DNA of 64,000 bases from Actinoplanes sichuanensis (GCF_033097365.1 NZ_AP028461.1:930001-994000); one strand, 5' to 3'. Shown: positions 8,477 to 18,328, numbered from the stretch's first letter. The notes: generated by a model from the letters alone, not told the origin. A program made the numbers and translations.

Positions 8477-8506
8477 TTGACTCGGTCCGATGGGGTCAGA
8501 AGGATT
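8477..8506 (+). promoter_or_regulatory. Candidate promoter of the GH30 gene
   Basis: TTGACT (8477-8482), 18-base spacer, AGGATT (8501-8506). The predicted start would fall just ahead of the 16-base motif at 8515-8530. Confidence 0.4.
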
Positions 8507-8514
8507 TCCGTTCA

Positions 8515-8530
8515 GTTTCTTTACCATTTC
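8515..8530 (+). promoter_or_regulatory. 16-base motif GTTTCTTTACCATTTC shared with a sugar dehydrogenase gene
   Basis: The motif differs at only three of sixteen positions from GTTTCTTTAATGTTTC at 38765-38780. Both lie shortly upstream of genes for secreted sugar-active proteins with CBM13 domains. It is probably an operator for a common regulator. Which regulator is unknown. Confidence 0.4.
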
Positions 8531-8555
8531 GACTGAGCGGAGAGGCCACCGCCGC

Positions 8556-10418
8556 ATGACCCGTCCCCGTATCGCCGGCCTGGCAGTGGGCCTGCTCGCC
8601 ACTGCCGGTCTCGCCCTTCCCCAGGCCGCGCAGGCCGCTCCCGCCGCCACCGTGCAGGCGTGGTTCAGCTCCGAGTCGCGCACCGCGGGCTATGAGCCGA
8701 AGAACGCCAACTGGTACACCAGCCCGGCCACCGGTCTGGCCGGCACCCCGTACCAGATCAGCCGGCAGGCCGACATCACCACCGTCGCGGCCGCCGGTAC
8801 CCCCACCATCTCGGTCGACACGAACCAGAAGTTCCAGACCGTACTCGGCGTCGGATCCTCGCTGGAGGAGTCGACGATCTTCAACCTGGCCAGGATGAGT
8901 GCCGCGGGCCGCACCAACGCGCTGCGCGCCCTCGTCGACCCGAGCGCCGGTGCGGGCTTCAACGTCGCCCGGATCACCTTCGGCACCAGCGACTTCACCT
9001 CGCACGACTTCTACACCTACAACGACGGCACCGCCGACCCGTCGCTGTCGCGGTTCTCGATCCAGCGGGACATCGACTACAAGATCATCTCGACGCTGCG
9101 CGAGGCGCTGGCGATCAACCCGAACCTGAAGATCTTCGCGAGCGCCTGGTCGGCGCCCGCATGGATGAAGAGCAGCAATTCGCTCATCACCGGCAGCCTG
9201 CTCGACCAGCACATCCCCACCCTGGCCGCCTACTACCGCAAATCCATTCAGGCGTACGTGGCCCAGGGTATCCCGATCTACGGGCTGACCCTGCAGAACG
9301 AGCCGTTGTTCGAGCCGGCCGACTACCCGGGCATGCGGGTCACCGCCGACCAGGAACGGCGCCTCGCGATCGCGTTGCGGACCGAGCTCGTCGCCAACGG
9401 ACTCGGGGCGACCAGGATCTGGGCCTTCGATCACAACTTCAGCGAGGGTCTCGCGTACGCCCAAGGGGTCCTGACCGCCGACGCCCGCGCCTCGGTCGAC
9501 GGCATCGCCTTCCACGACTACGCCGGTGATCCGTCCGCGATGGCGGCGGTGAAGGCGCAGTTCCCGGACAAGGACGTGCTGATGACCGAGCGTTCGGTCT
9601 GGGGCACCGCGGGCGCCGACCGGATCGTGCAGTACTTCCGCAACCAGTCCACCCTCTACGAAGGCTGGGTGTCGATGCTCGACCAGAACCGCTCCCCGGA
9701 ACGCTGGAGCGGCTCGCCCGACCCGACGATGCTGGTGCAGAGCACGTCCAACCCGGACACGTTCTGGAAGACCCCCGACTACAACATGGTCGCCCAGTTC
9801 TCGAAGTTCGTGCAGGCCGGCGCGAAACGGGTCGCCACCGGTTACGGCTCGACCGGCACGGTCACCAACGTGGCCTTCGTGAACCCGGACAACTCCCTGG
9901 TCACCGTGGTGGTCAACCAGACCGCCTCGAACCAGACCGTCACCCTGCGGGCCGGTACGCGCCAGTTCACCAGCACCCTGCCGGCGAAGACCACCGGCAC
10001 CTACGTGTGGGCCGGCGCGGGCGACGCTGGGACCAGCCCGTCACGGTCCGGCCGGATCACCGGTTTCGGCGGCAAGTGCATCGACGTCCCGGGCGCGTCC
10101 ACGGTCAACGGCACCCAGGTCCAGCTGTGGACCTGCAACGGCTCGACGGCCCAGACCTGGACGGTCGGCACCGACGGCACGATCCGCGCCCTCGGCAAGT
10201 GCCTGGACGTGAACGCCGCGTCCAGCACCAACGGCACGAAGGTCCAGATCTACGACTGCAACGGCACCACCGCCCAGCAGTGGACCGCCGGCACCGACGG
10301 CACGCTGCGCTCCCTCGGCAAATGCCTGGACGCCACCGGCCCGTCCTCCGCCGACGGCACGAAACTGCAGCTGTGGGACTGCTTCGCCGGCGACAACCAG
10401 CGCTGGACCCTCCCGTAA
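8556..10418 (+). CDS. Secreted GH30 family glycosidase with C-terminal ricin-B (CBM13) domain
   Basis: 620-aa secreted enzyme: signal peptide (1-28, cleaved near AQA-AP), a GH30 (beta/alpha)8 catalytic domain with side beta domain (about 30-475), a short linker, and a CBM13 of three QxW repeats (about 493-620). The acid/base Glu249 in TLQNEPLF and nucleophile Glu345 in LMTERSVWG are in place. GH30 includes beta-1,6-glucanases, glucosylceramidases and xylanases. I cannot choose between these from motifs. An upstream in-frame ATG at 8490 is unlikely because GGAGAGG (8539-8545) precedes ATG 8556. The lectin domain closely resembles that of the chitosanase, suggesting domain sharing between loci. 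Confidence 0.88.
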   Translation: MTRPRIAGLAVGLLATAGLALPQAAQAAPAATVQAWFSSESRTAGYEPKNANWYTSPATGLAGTPYQISRQADITTVAAAGTPTISVDTNQKFQTVLGVGSSLEESTIFNLARMSAAGRTNALRALVDPSAGAGFNVARITFGTSDFTSHDFYTYNDGTADPSLSRFSIQRDIDYKIISTLREALAINPNLKIFASAWSAPAWMKSSNSLITGSLLDQHIPTLAAYYRKSIQAYVAQGIPIYGLTLQNEPLFEPADYPGMRVTADQERRLAIALRTELVANGLGATRIWAFDHNFSEGLAYAQGVLTADARASVDGIAFHDYAGDPSAMAAVKAQFPDKDVLMTERSVWGTAGADRIVQYFRNQSTLYEGWVSMLDQNRSPERWSGSPDPTMLVQSTSNPDTFWKTPDYNMVAQFSKFVQAGAKRVATGYGSTGTVTNVAFVNPDNSLVTVVVNQTASNQTVTLRAGTRQFTSTLPAKTTGTYVWAGAGDAGTSPSRSGRITGFGGKCIDVPGASTVNGTQVQLWTCNGSTAQTWTVGTDGTIRALGKCLDVNAASSTNGTKVQIYDCNGTTAQQWTAGTDGTLRSLGKCLDATGPSSADGTKLQLWDCFAGDNQRWTLP

Positions 10419-10431
10419 CTCGCTCCGGCTC

Positions 10432-10470
10432 TCGGCTGGATCAGCGCTCCGAAGGCGCTGATCCAGCCGA
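10432..10470 (+). terminator. Strong terminator hairpin after the GH30 gene
   Basis: Perfect 16-bp inverted repeat (10432-10447 with 10455-10470) with a 7-base loop, 14 bp after the GH30 stop. It probably also shields the convergent ArsR-type gene. The rest of the gap to 10622 holds no convincing gene. A 34-codon ORF at 10503-10607 is the only candidate. Confidence 0.8.
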
Positions 10471-10622
10471 TTCGCGCGTTGCCGCCGGCTCAGAGTGAGG
10501 TGATGGCCTGTTTCGTCGACGTCGATCGGCGCCTACGCGATCTGCACCGGGAGATGGACGGTCGGCGTGACGGCGCTGCGGCCGTCCCGGGCGCGGACGA
10601 CTGATGCCGGCCGGGGCGTGTC

Positions 10623-11624
10623 TCAGGGCGCGCCCCGCCCAGCGGTTTCCCCGGCCGTCGAGGGTGCTGATTCGCCCAGGAGGCGGTCGCCCAGGTCGGA
10701 GCGGCGGTAGAGGACCGCGCGGCCGTGTCGGGCGCTGACCAGCAGGCCGCCCGCCCGCAAGGCCCGTAGGTGCTGGTTGACCGCGGTCGTCGTGACTCCC
10801 AGGCGGGTGGCCAGCTCGGTGGAGGAGGCCGGGGTGTCCAGGCGGGCCAGTAGACCCGCCCGGTGGGTGCCGAGCAGGGCGGCCAGCGCGCCCGGGGCGG
10901 GCAGCGGCTCGGGCTCCCACAGGGTTGCCGAGCCCCGGGCCAGGTAGATGATCAACGGGGGCTCGTCCGGGGAGATCGGGGCCGCCACCGCCGGTGTCCA
11001 CATCGTCGGGACCAGGGTAAGGCCACCCAGGGTCGGGCGGGTGTAGTGGACGTCCGAGTGCAGGCGGACCTCGACCGTGTCGCCGGTCATCGTGACCCGT
11101 TCCGACAGGCCCGCGAACATTCTGGCCAGGCCGTGTTGGGCGATCTCCCGGCCGCGGTAGGTCACGTCGGCTTCGAGTAGGGCGCGCATCCGTGGCCAGT
11201 GCGGGGCGAAGCAGAGCTCCCAGTAGCCGGCCAGGGCGGCGACCATCCGGGTGAGCGCGTCCGGCCCCCGCAGCGACGGTGGGATGTGCTCGTCGGTGCC
11301 GAAGAGGGAACGCAGGTTTCGCCGTACGACATCGGGTGGCGTGTCGGCGATCGCGGCCAGCTCGTCGTCGAGGCGGGTCAGTGGTGAGCGCGGTGGTGGC
11401 GTCAGGAAGTCGGGCGTCGACAGCCGCTCGTCGATCAATGCCAGCAGCATCTCGGTGTCGAGGGCAGCGCGGGCCCGCCGCATGTCGCGGATCCACGGCA
11501 GGTGCACCGGGAACCGGCCGGGGTCACGCCAGCTGCGCAGGGAGAGCACGAGTTCGTTGAGCGGGGACACGGCGAACCGGACGCTCGCCAGGTCGGGACC
11601 GACCAGCCTGTATCGCACCGGCAT
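10623..11624 (-). CDS. ArsR/SmtB-type winged-helix regulator with DUF5937-like N-terminal domain
   Basis: 333-aa predicted transcription regulator. Residues 1-235 resemble the DUF5937 region of actinomycete regulators (MPVRYRLVGPDLASVRFAVSPLNELVLSLR). The C-terminal part (about 240-310) is an ArsR-type winged helix (GLLARLDTPASSTELATRLGVTTTAVNQHLRALRAGGLLVSARHGRAVLYRRS). I see no metal-binding cysteine pair, so it is unlikely to sense metal. It is divergent from an MFS exporter 50 bp away, so control of that exporter is the simplest reading. Confidence 0.8.
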   Translation of the reverse strand: MPVRYRLVGPDLASVRFAVSPLNELVLSLRSWRDPGRFPVHLPWIRDMRRARAALDTEMLLALIDERLSTPDFLTPPPRSPLTRLDDELAAIADTPPDVVRRNLRSLFGTDEHIPPSLRGPDALTRMVAALAGYWELCFAPHWPRMRALLEADVTYRGREIAQHGLARMFAGLSERVTMTGDTVEVRLHSDVHYTRPTLGGLTLVPTMWTPAVAAPISPDEPPLIIYLARGSATLWEPEPLPAPGALAALLGTHRAGLLARLDTPASSTELATRLGVTTTAVNQHLRALRAGGLLVSARHGRAVLYRRSDLGDRLLGESAPSTAGETAGRGAP

Positions 11625-11674
11625 GAAGCAGAACGCTACATCAATCGCGGGGTGCGGCCCGCCCCGGTCAACTG

Positions 11675-12886
11675 GTGCACGTGCCTGTGAAACAAGTTCT
11701 GACCTGGGCCACCGTGGCCACCTCGACCGCCAAGGGCGTGATGTTCAGCGTCAGTGCGCTGTTCTTCACCACGGTCGCCGGGTTGAGCCCGGCCACCGTC
11801 GGTGTCGGCCTGACCATCGCCGGTGCCGGGGGAGTGGTGACCGCCTTCGCGGCCGGGCGGCTCTGTGACCGGTTCGGACCACGGCGGGTGCTGCTCGTCG
11901 CGGCCACCGCACAGGCCGGGGCGCTCGCGGCCTACTGCCTGACCCGCGACTCGGTCACGTTCGTGCTGGTCGCCTGCGTGGCGGTCGGTGCCGAGAGTGT
12001 GCAGCGGACGGCGCATGTGGCGTTGCTGGCGCGGGCGTTCACCGGTCCCGACCGGGTCGGCGTGCGAGCCTGGCTGCGGGTGGTCGACAACGTGTCGATC
12101 GCCGCCGGTTCCGGGCTCGCGGCAGTCGTGCTGGTGGTGGGGAGCCGCTCGGCCTATGTGACGGCGGTACTGTCGGCGGCCGTACTCATCCTGCTCGCTC
12201 TTCTGCCGTTGCGGGCACTGCCCGCTCTTTCCGGGGGCGGCGGTGACCGGCCGACCGAAGCCGGCCGGTCACCGCTGGGAGATCGCCGCTATCTGACCGC
12301 GACGGCGCTGCACGCGCTGATCAGCATGCAGTTCCTGCTGCTCACCGTCGGAATGCCGCTGTGGGTGACCGGGCACACCGCGGCGCCCGACGTCACCGTC
12401 GCGCTGCTGCTGTTGCTCAACACCGCGCTGGTGTCGTCTCTGCAGGTGTGGTCGACCCGACTGGTCGACGACGTGCCGTCGGCCGGGCGGGCGGTCCAGC
12501 GTGGCACGGTCCTGCTCCTGGCCGCCTGCCTCGGTTATGCGGCCGCCGGTTACCCGGGCAGTGCCGGGTGGGCGGTCGTGTCGCTGGTGGTGGCGGTCGT
12601 CGCGCACAGCCTCGGCGAGATCGTCACCGAGACCGGCGGCTGGGAGTTGGCCTTCGAGTGGGCCGACCCGGCCCGTTCCGGCGCGTATCAGGGCGTCAGC
12701 CAGGCCGGTGTCGCCATCGGCCGGGCCGTCGCCCCGGTGGTGGTCACGTCGACCGCCGTCGCGTCCGGCCTGCCCGGCTGGCTCCTGCTCGGCGGCGTGT
12801 TCGTGGCCGCCGGCGCCGGGACACGAGCGCTGACCACGGCCCGGCGGCCCTCGAAACCCGGCGCGGTCCCGGAGCCGGCGCGCTGA
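11675..12886 (+). CDS. MFS transporter
   Basis: 403-aa major facilitator superfamily protein with about 12 membrane spans. The loop 2-3 motif GRLCDRFGPRRVLL matches the MFS A-motif (GxLaDrxGrrxxl). Substrate is not predictable and drug or metabolite export is typical of this type. GTG codons at 11675, 11681 and 11687 are all possible starts with no clear ribosome site. The gene is divergent from the ArsR-type regulator. Confidence 0.82.
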   Translation: MHVPVKQVLTWATVATSTAKGVMFSVSALFFTTVAGLSPATVGVGLTIAGAGGVVTAFAAGRLCDRFGPRRVLLVAATAQAGALAAYCLTRDSVTFVLVACVAVGAESVQRTAHVALLARAFTGPDRVGVRAWLRVVDNVSIAAGSGLAAVVLVVGSRSAYVTAVLSAAVLILLALLPLRALPALSGGGGDRPTEAGRSPLGDRRYLTATALHALISMQFLLLTVGMPLWVTGHTAAPDVTVALLLLLNTALVSSLQVWSTRLVDDVPSAGRAVQRGTVLLLAACLGYAAAGYPGSAGWAVVSLVVAVVAHSLGEIVTETGGWELAFEWADPARSGAYQGVSQAGVAIGRAVAPVVVTSTAVASGLPGWLLLGGVFVAAGAGTRALTTARRPSKPGAVPEPAR

Positions 12887-12913
12887 CCACGGCCCGGCGG
12901 CCGCCGAACCCGG

Positions 12914-13852
12914 TCAGCTTGCGTCGGTGGTGAGGACGATCTTGCCGGTCACCCGGCCGGTCTCGCTCAGTTCGTGGGCTTTCGCGGCCTCGGCCAGCGG
13001 CAGCGAGGCTTCGATCAAAACCCGGAGCTTTCCGGTACGGACCAGGTCGGCCAGTGCCAGTAGACCGGCCCGGTCCGGTTCGACCAGCAGGAACCCGGCC
13101 CGCACCCCGAGCCGTTCGGCCTCGGCCACCAGATGCTGCTCGGCCGGCGAGTTGAGGGACACCAGCACCCCACCGGGCTTGAGCACCCGCAGGCAGCGAG
13201 GGCCGTCGGCGCCTCCGATCGGGTCGATCACCACGTCGACCGGTTCGACCGCTTCGGTGAAGTCGACCGCGGTGTAGTCGACGACCTCGTCGGCGCCCAG
13301 TTCACGGAGCAGGTCGTGCTTGTTCGCCCGGGCGGTGCCGATCACGTACGCACCCCGGGATTTCGCGATCTGAACCGCGAGATGACCGACCCCGCCGGCC
13401 GCCGCGTGGATGAGAACCCGCTGTCCGGGCCGCACCTCGGCCCGGTCGACGAGCGCCTGCCAGGCGGTGAGCCCGGTCAGCGGCAGCCCGCCGGCCCGCA
13501 CATGGTCGAGTTCCGCGGGTTTGGCCGCGAAGTGTCGGGCCGGGCCGGTCACGTAGTCGGCGTAGGCGCCGGCCGGTCGCGGGAATCGGGGCATGCCGAA
13601 GACCTCGTCGCCCGGAGTGAACAGGGTCACCCCGACGCCCACCTCCTCGACGACACCCGACACGTCCCAGCCGAGGACGAACGGCGGCTGCCCGAGGAAT
13701 CCGCCGTGGGCCCGGGACTTGGCGTCCACCGGGTTGAGGCCGGCGGCGTGCACCCGGACGAGGATCTCGGTCGGTCCGGGGGAGGGCCGGTCCGCGGTGC
13801 TCTCGTGGAGAACCTCGGGACCGCCCAGCTGATCTTGAGTGATGACGCGCAT
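12914..13852 (-). CDS. NADP-dependent medium-chain oxidoreductase (quinone reductase-like)
   Basis: 312-aa zinc-independent MDR family enzyme. It has a GroES-like N-terminal domain (GPTEILVRVHAAGLNPVDAK) and a Rossmann domain with VLIHAAAGGVGHLAVQIAKSRG near residue 145. Such proteins reduce quinones or enones with NADPH. A GTG start at 13873 would add seven residues. I prefer ATG 13852 because MRVITQDQLGGPEVL is the usual family N-terminus. It diverges from the AraC-type regulator, which may control it. Confidence 0.83.
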   Translation of the reverse strand: MRVITQDQLGGPEVLHESTADRPSPGPTEILVRVHAAGLNPVDAKSRAHGGFLGQPPFVLGWDVSGVVEEVGVGVTLFTPGDEVFGMPRFPRPAGAYADYVTGPARHFAAKPAELDHVRAGGLPLTGLTAWQALVDRAEVRPGQRVLIHAAAGGVGHLAVQIAKSRGAYVIGTARANKHDLLRELGADEVVDYTAVDFTEAVEPVDVVIDPIGGADGPRCLRVLKPGGVLVSLNSPAEQHLVAEAERLGVRAGFLLVEPDRAGLLALADLVRTGKLRVLIEASLPLAEAAKAHELSETGRVTGKIVLTTDAS

Positions 13853-13923
13853 GGGATACAGCGTCGCGGCCACGGCCGTACCGAAACAGTGGCCTGAATG
13901 TCGAGATGTGCAAAGATCTGGCC

Positions 13924-14889
13924 ATGCATCGCGTCGTCGTCCTCGCCCTGCCCGGCGTCTACCCGTTCGAGATGGGCATCCCCCGGCGGGTGTTCGGAAG
14001 CGTCGTCGACAGCACCGGCGCCGGGCTGTACGAGGTGGTCACCGCCGGTCTGAGCGCCGACCCGGTGCCGACCGACGCCGACTTCAGCATCACCGTCGAG
14101 CACGGGCCGGAGATCCTGGCCACCGCCGACACCGTCGTCGTGCCGGCACTCGCCCCGCTCGCGCCGATGTTCACCGAGGGCACCCTCAGCGAACCGGTCC
14201 GGGCGGCGCTCGCGCACATCCGGCCCGGCACCCGGCTGGTGTCCATCTGCACGGGGGCGTATGTGCTGGCCGCGGCCGGGCTGCTGGACGGTCGCCCGGC
14301 GACCAACCACTGGTATTGCGCCGACCACTTCCAGCGACTGTTCCCGCAGATCACCGTCGACCCGGCGGTGCTGTTCGTCGACGACGGCGACGTGCTCACC
14401 TCAGCCGGAGCGGCCGCCGGGGTCGACGTGTGCCTGCACGTGGTGCGCCGCGACCACGGCAGCGAGATCGCCAACGCGGTGGCCCGGCGCTGCGTGGTGC
14501 CGCCGTGGCGGGACGGCGGCCAGGCCCAGTACATCGAGCAGCACCTGCCGGAACGGGCCGAGACGTCGACCGCACCGACCCGCGAGTGGGCGTTGCAGCA
14601 CCTGGACGAGCCGCTCAACCTCGCCGCGCTGGCCGATCACGCCCGGATGAGTATCCGCACGTTCACCAGGAGGTTCCGGCAGGAGACCGGGGTCACCCCG
14701 GGTTCGTGGCTGATCAGCCGGCGGGTCGACCTGGCCCGGCATCTGCTGGAGAGCACCGACCTGCCGGTCGAGCGGGTCGCCGAGCGGGCCGGGTTCGGCA
14801 CCGCGGCGTCGTTCCGGATGCACCTGCGGTCGGTCACCGGGGTCGGCCCGCACAGCTACCGACGCACCTTCCGGCACGAGGCCGCTTAG
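13924..14889 (+). CDS. GlxA-type transcriptional regulator (DJ-1/PfpI plus AraC HTH)
   Basis: 321-aa regulator with a DJ-1/PfpI-like N-terminal domain (about 1-180; RLVSICTGAYVLAAAGLLDGRPATNHW, with the Cys in SICTGA) and a C-terminal AraC double helix-turn-helix (about 215-318; LAALADHARMSIRTFTRRFRQETG, GFGTAASFRMHL). An in-frame ATG at 13906 would add six residues. The amidase-like domain usually acts as a ligand sensor rather than an enzyme here. Its stop overlaps the convergent gene's stop by 3 bp. Confidence 0.87.
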   Translation: MHRVVVLALPGVYPFEMGIPRRVFGSVVDSTGAGLYEVVTAGLSADPVPTDADFSITVEHGPEILATADTVVVPALAPLAPMFTEGTLSEPVRAALAHIRPGTRLVSICTGAYVLAAAGLLDGRPATNHWYCADHFQRLFPQITVDPAVLFVDDGDVLTSAGAAAGVDVCLHVVRRDHGSEIANAVARRCVVPPWRDGGQAQYIEQHLPERAETSTAPTREWALQHLDEPLNLAALADHARMSIRTFTRRFRQETGVTPGSWLISRRVDLARHLLESTDLPVERVAERAGFGTAASFRMHLRSVTGVGPHSYRRTFRHEAA

Positions 14890-15500
14890 GGCAGCTCCAG
14901 GCGGTACGAGTCACCGGCGCGCTGGAAACCGAGGCGGTCGTAGTAGGGCGCCCGCATCCCCGGCGGGGTGAGCACCGCGCGGCAGCCACGGTCGGTGAAG
15001 TAGCCGCTGCGGCGGAACACGAACTCGCCCGGGGTCAGGTCGCGGTACTTGTCGATCACGTAGTCCAGGTCGACCCGCGCCACCCCGTCACCGGCGGTGT
15101 GGAAGACGACCACCCCGGCCACCTCGTCGGTGTTCACGACCAGGAAGGCCGCGGCGCCCGGGCGGGTCAGGACGTCCGTACCGAAGCCGGGGTTGAATCG
15201 CCTGATGTCGTCGTGGTTGTTGCGCAGCACATGGAGCAGGAACGCGTCGTCGGTGCGGACCTCGACCACCTGGTAGACCTTGTCGTCGTGGCGGGTCGCC
15301 AGCATCTTCCACAGGTACCAGACGTTGATCACCGCGAGGACCACGTTGAGGCCCACCATCGGCCACACACCGACCGCCGCGTTGAAGCCGATCAGCACGA
15401 GACAGCCGACCAGGTTCAGTGCGCGCAGACGCAGCAGCCTGCTCTGCAACAGGGACCAGACGAGAAGGGCTGAGCCGGCCCACCCGATGATGTCGATCAT
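14886..15500 (-). CDS. Small membrane protein with acetyltransferase-like C-terminal domain, function unknown
   Basis: 204 aa. The first 75 residues hold about three membrane spans (MIDIIGWAGSALLVWSLLQS; LNLVGCLVLIGFNAAVGVWP; VGLNVVLAVINVWYLWKML). They resemble YgjV-type or other small inner-membrane proteins. The rest is soluble and ends in a GNAT-like pattern (AAFLVVNTDEVAGVVVF ... APYYDRLGFQRAGDSYRL). I do not know its function. I chose ATG 15500 because GGTGGAG sits directly before it. The longer frame to 15617 runs into the chemoreceptor gene. It lies 31 bp after the chemoreceptor stop, in probable operon. Confidence 0.7.
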   Translation of the reverse strand: MIDIIGWAGSALLVWSLLQSRLLRLRALNLVGCLVLIGFNAAVGVWPMVGLNVVLAVINVWYLWKMLATRHDDKVYQVVEVRTDDAFLLHVLRNNHDDIRRFNPGFGTDVLTRPGAAAFLVVNTDEVAGVVVFHTAGDGVARVDLDYVIDKYRDLTPGEFVFRRSGYFTDRGCRAVLTPPGMRAPYYDRLGFQRAGDSYRLELP

Positions 15501-15531
15501 CTCCACCGGGTGGACCCTATCGCCGCAGGAT

Positions 15532-17109
15532 TCACGCCCGGAACCGGGCGACCAGACCTTGTAGTTCGCGTGCCATCGAGCCGAGTTCGGTGATCGCCTG
15601 CTTCGACTGCGCGGCACCGGCCGTGGTCACCTCGGACGCCGACGCCAGCCCGGCCACACCGGCCGCGATGTGCCCGGCGCCGTCGGCTACCGCGGAGATG
15701 CCCCGGTTCATCTCGGCGGTCGTCGCGGTCTGCTCCTCCACGGCCGCCGCGATCGTCGCCTGGAAGTCGTTGATCTGCTCGATCACCGAGGTGATCTGGC
15801 TGATCGCCTCGACCGCACCGGCCGTGTCCTGCTGGATGGCCGCGACCCGCCGGGTGATGTCCTCGGTGGCCCGCGCCGTCTCCTGGGCCAGGTCCTTCAC
15901 CTCGCTGGCGACCACCGCGAAGCCCTTGCCGGACTCCCCGGCCCGGGCCGCCTCGATCGTCGCGTTCAGCGCGAGCAGGTTCGTCTGCTCGGCGATGCTG
16001 GTGATCGCGCCGACCACCGCCGCGATCTCGGCCGACGAGGTGCCCAGCTTGTCGATGTGCGAGCTGGTCGACCGGGCCACGTCGACGGCCTGACCGGCCA
16101 CCTCGGCCGCCCGGGCGGTGCTCTGCGCGATCTCCCGGATCGACTCGGCCATCTCGGCCGCACCGGCCGCCACCGCGCCGACGTTCGACGACACCGACTC
16201 GGCCGTCCCGGAGACCGTCCGGGCCTGCTGCGACGAACCGAGCGCCGCGTCGGCGATGCTGCCGGCGGTGGCGGTCATGTCGTCGGCCGCGGTCGACAGG
16301 GCCTTCGCCGAGGCCGCGGCCTGGGCGACGACCGTACGCATGTTGCCCTGCGCCTCGTCCAGCGCCCGGGCCATCTGGCCCATCTCGTCACCCGAGGTGA
16401 CGTCGGTGGAGACGGTCAGGTCGCCCTCGGCCATCGCCTTCAACGCGGTCCGGACCCGCTGCAGCGGCCGGGTGATCGAGGCGACGATGATCCGGGCCAA
16501 CAGGCACAGCACGACGATCGCGGCGAGCGCGGTGGCCAGCAGGATCATCTGCGCCTGGTTGCGGCTGGCCGTCGCGTCCGCGCCCGCCTTGTCGATGGTC
16601 GCGGCGAACAGGGTCCGCTCGTTCGTCAGCACCGCGCTCGTCAGGTAGTTGTCGACGTCGATCTGCTCCCAGGACAGGCGGGCCTGGCTCTGCTCGGCCA
16701 CCGCCCCGGCCACGAACCGCTCGATCACCTGGCCGTAGTCGTCGTAGACGGTCCGGATCCGGCCCACCGAGGCGGACAGCTCGCCGGGCAGCTCGATCTT
16801 CTCCAACTCGTCGAGCAGCTCATCGGCCTTGGCCAGATCATCCTTCAGCAGCCCGGTCTGCTCCTGCGGGGTCGGGCGGGTGATCGCCTGCAGACCGTGC
16901 TTCTTCAGGTCGCTGGCCACCTGGTCCAGTTGCAGTACCTTGCTGCCGGCGAGGTTCAGGGCGGCGAGCTCGTCGGCGGTACGGTCGGCGACCTGGTTGT
17001 TGTAGAGCGTGACACCCACACAGGTGCCGACGGCCAGCAGGCCGGAGGCGACGAGAGCGGTCAGTTTCGTGCCGACCGAGGTGTCGGCGAGCAGGGTCTT
17101 GTAGGACAT
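15532..17109 (-). CDS. Methyl-accepting chemotaxis protein
   Basis: 525-aa chemoreceptor: a membrane span (about 17-37), a helical periplasmic-side sensor of about 150 residues (four-helix-bundle type), a second span (about 186-208), HAMP (about 209-262) and a cytoplasmic signalling coiled coil. The conserved hairpin tip is intact ([19 protein letters not shown], then [15 protein letters not shown]). No C-terminal CheR-binding pentapeptide is seen. Motile spores make chemoreceptors expected in Actinoplanes. The gene follows a sugar-binding lipoprotein by 29 bp, which suggests the receptor senses that protein's ligand-bound form. Confidence 0.92.
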   Translation of the reverse strand: MSYKTLLADTSVGTKLTALVASGLLAVGTCVGVTLYNNQVADRTADELAALNLAGSKVLQLDQVASDLKKHGLQAITRPTPQEQTGLLKDDLAKADELLDELEKIELPGELSASVGRIRTVYDDYGQVIERFVAGAVAEQSQARLSWEQIDVDNYLTSAVLTNERTLFAATIDKAGADATASRNQAQMILLATALAAIVVLCLLARIIVASITRPLQRVRTALKAMAEGDLTVSTDVTSGDEMGQMARALDEAQGNMRTVVAQAAASAKALSTAADDMTATAGSIADAALGSSQQARTVSGTAESVSSNVGAVAAGAAEMAESIREIAQSTARAAEVAGQAVDVARSTSSHIDKLGTSSAEIAAVVGAITSIAEQTNLLALNATIEAARAGESGKGFAVVASEVKDLAQETARATEDITRRVAAIQQDTAGAVEAISQITSVIEQINDFQATIAAAVEEQTATTAEMNRGISAVADGAGHIAAGVAGLASASEVTTAGAAQSKQAITELGSMARELQGLVARFRA

Positions 17110-17138
17110 CTCAGGGCCTCCTTGATCTCGGCCGGGCG

Positions 17139-18233
17139 TCAGGAGGCGACCTGGGCGGCGGTGTAGTACCCACCGTCGACGAGGACGCGTTCGTAGTTGG
17201 ATTCGTCCACGTTCACCGGCTGCAGCAGGAACGTCGGCACGACCTCGACGCCGTTGTGGTACTGCTCGGTGTCGTTGATCATCGGCTTCTCGTCGAGCAG
17301 CAGCGCGTTCGTCATCTGCACGGCCACCTTCGCCAGCTCACGGGTGTCCTTGTAGACGGTCTCGGTCTGCTTGCCGGCCGCGATCAGCTTCACCGAGTCC
17401 AGTTCGGCGTCCTGCCCGGTCAGCACCGGCAGCTTCCGGCCCTTCGAGCCGTACCCGCCGGCCTCCAGCGCGGTCAGGATGCCGCGGCTGATGCCGTCGT
17501 AGGGCGACAGGATCGCATCCACCCGGGCCGACCGGTAGTCGCTGCTCAGCAGTCGTTCCATCCGCTTCTGCGCGACGGCGGCGTCCCACCGCATGGTGGC
17601 CACGTCGGCGAACTTCGTCTCACCGCTACGAACCTTCAGACGACCCGACGAGAGGTACGGCTTGAGCACGCTCATGGCACCGTTGAAGAAGAAGGTGGCG
17701 TTGTTGTCGTCCGGAGAACCCGCGAACAGTTCCAGGTTGTACGAGCCGCCGCCGCTCTTCAGCTTCAACGCGTCGACGATCGAGGTCGCCTGCTGCACGC
17801 CGACCTTGTAGTTGTCGAACGTGGCGTAGAAGTCGACGTCGCCGCTGTCCCGGATCAGCCGGTCGTAGGCGATCACCGGGATGTCCGCGGCGGCCGCCTT
17901 GGCCAGCACACCCTTCAGTGCCGTCCCGTCGATCGCGCCGATGATCAGAGCGCGGACCCGGTGCTCGACCATGTCGTCGATCTGCTGGATCTGCTTCTGG
18001 ATGTCGTCGTCGGCGTACTGCATGTCGGTGCGGTAGCCGAGCAGCTCGAACTGCCGCTTCATGTTGTCGCCGTCGCCGATCCAGCGCTCGGACTTGGTCG
18101 TCGGCATCGCCAGTCCGACCGTCCCCCGATCGGCCACGGCGGCCGCCGCGGTCTCGGCGCCGTCGTCACAGCCGCTCGTGGTGATCAGCACCGCCGCCAC
18201 AGCCGTACCTGCCACCCACCGTCGTGCCAGCAC
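17139..18233 (-). CDS. Sugar-binding lipoprotein, ChvE/XylF-like, without its own transporter
   Basis: 364-aa periplasmic-binding-protein type I (Peripla_BP_4) with lipobox LITTSGC. Motifs [39 protein letters not shown] and [16 protein letters not shown] match multiple-monosaccharide-binding proteins such as ChvE. No ATPase or permease accompanies it. The next gene is a chemoreceptor, so signalling rather than uptake is likely. GTG 18233 is chosen because GGGGAGAG precedes it at correct spacing. The longer frame to 18878 only shadows the GGDEF-EAL gene. Confidence 0.87.
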   Translation of the reverse strand: MLARRWVAGTAVAAVLITTSGCDDGAETAAAAVADRGTVGLAMPTTKSERWIGDGDNMKRQFELLGYRTDMQYADDDIQKQIQQIDDMVEHRVRALIIGAIDGTALKGVLAKAAAADIPVIAYDRLIRDSGDVDFYATFDNYKVGVQQATSIVDALKLKSGGGSYNLELFAGSPDDNNATFFFNGAMSVLKPYLSSGRLKVRSGETKFADVATMRWDAAVAQKRMERLLSSDYRSARVDAILSPYDGISRGILTALEAGGYGSKGRKLPVLTGQDAELDSVKLIAAGKQTETVYKDTRELAKVAVQMTNALLLDEKPMINDTEQYHNGVEVVPTFLLQPVNVDESNYERVLVDGGYYTAAQVAS

Positions 18234-18260
18234 CGATCTCTCCCCGAAGTAGTGACGGTC

Positions 18261-18275
18261 GGACCGATCCGGTCC
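18261..18275. promoter_or_regulatory. Inverted repeat upstream of the sugar-binding/chemoreceptor operon
   Basis: GGACCG-ATC-CGGTCC, a perfect 6-bp inverted repeat with a 3-base centre, 28 bp upstream of the lipoprotein start. It is a plausible operator for a dimeric repressor. Confidence 0.35.
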
Positions 18276-18328
18276 CAGCCCGAAAATCGACAGTCCGACC
18301 CGGTTTCTTAACTGTCTGCCCGGTGTCC

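Noticed and set aside
10503..10607. 34-codon ORF after the GH30 terminator with GAGG close to its ATG
   Set aside because: Ribosome-site spacing is too short and there is no family similarity. It may be a gene remnant, but the evidence is too thin to call.
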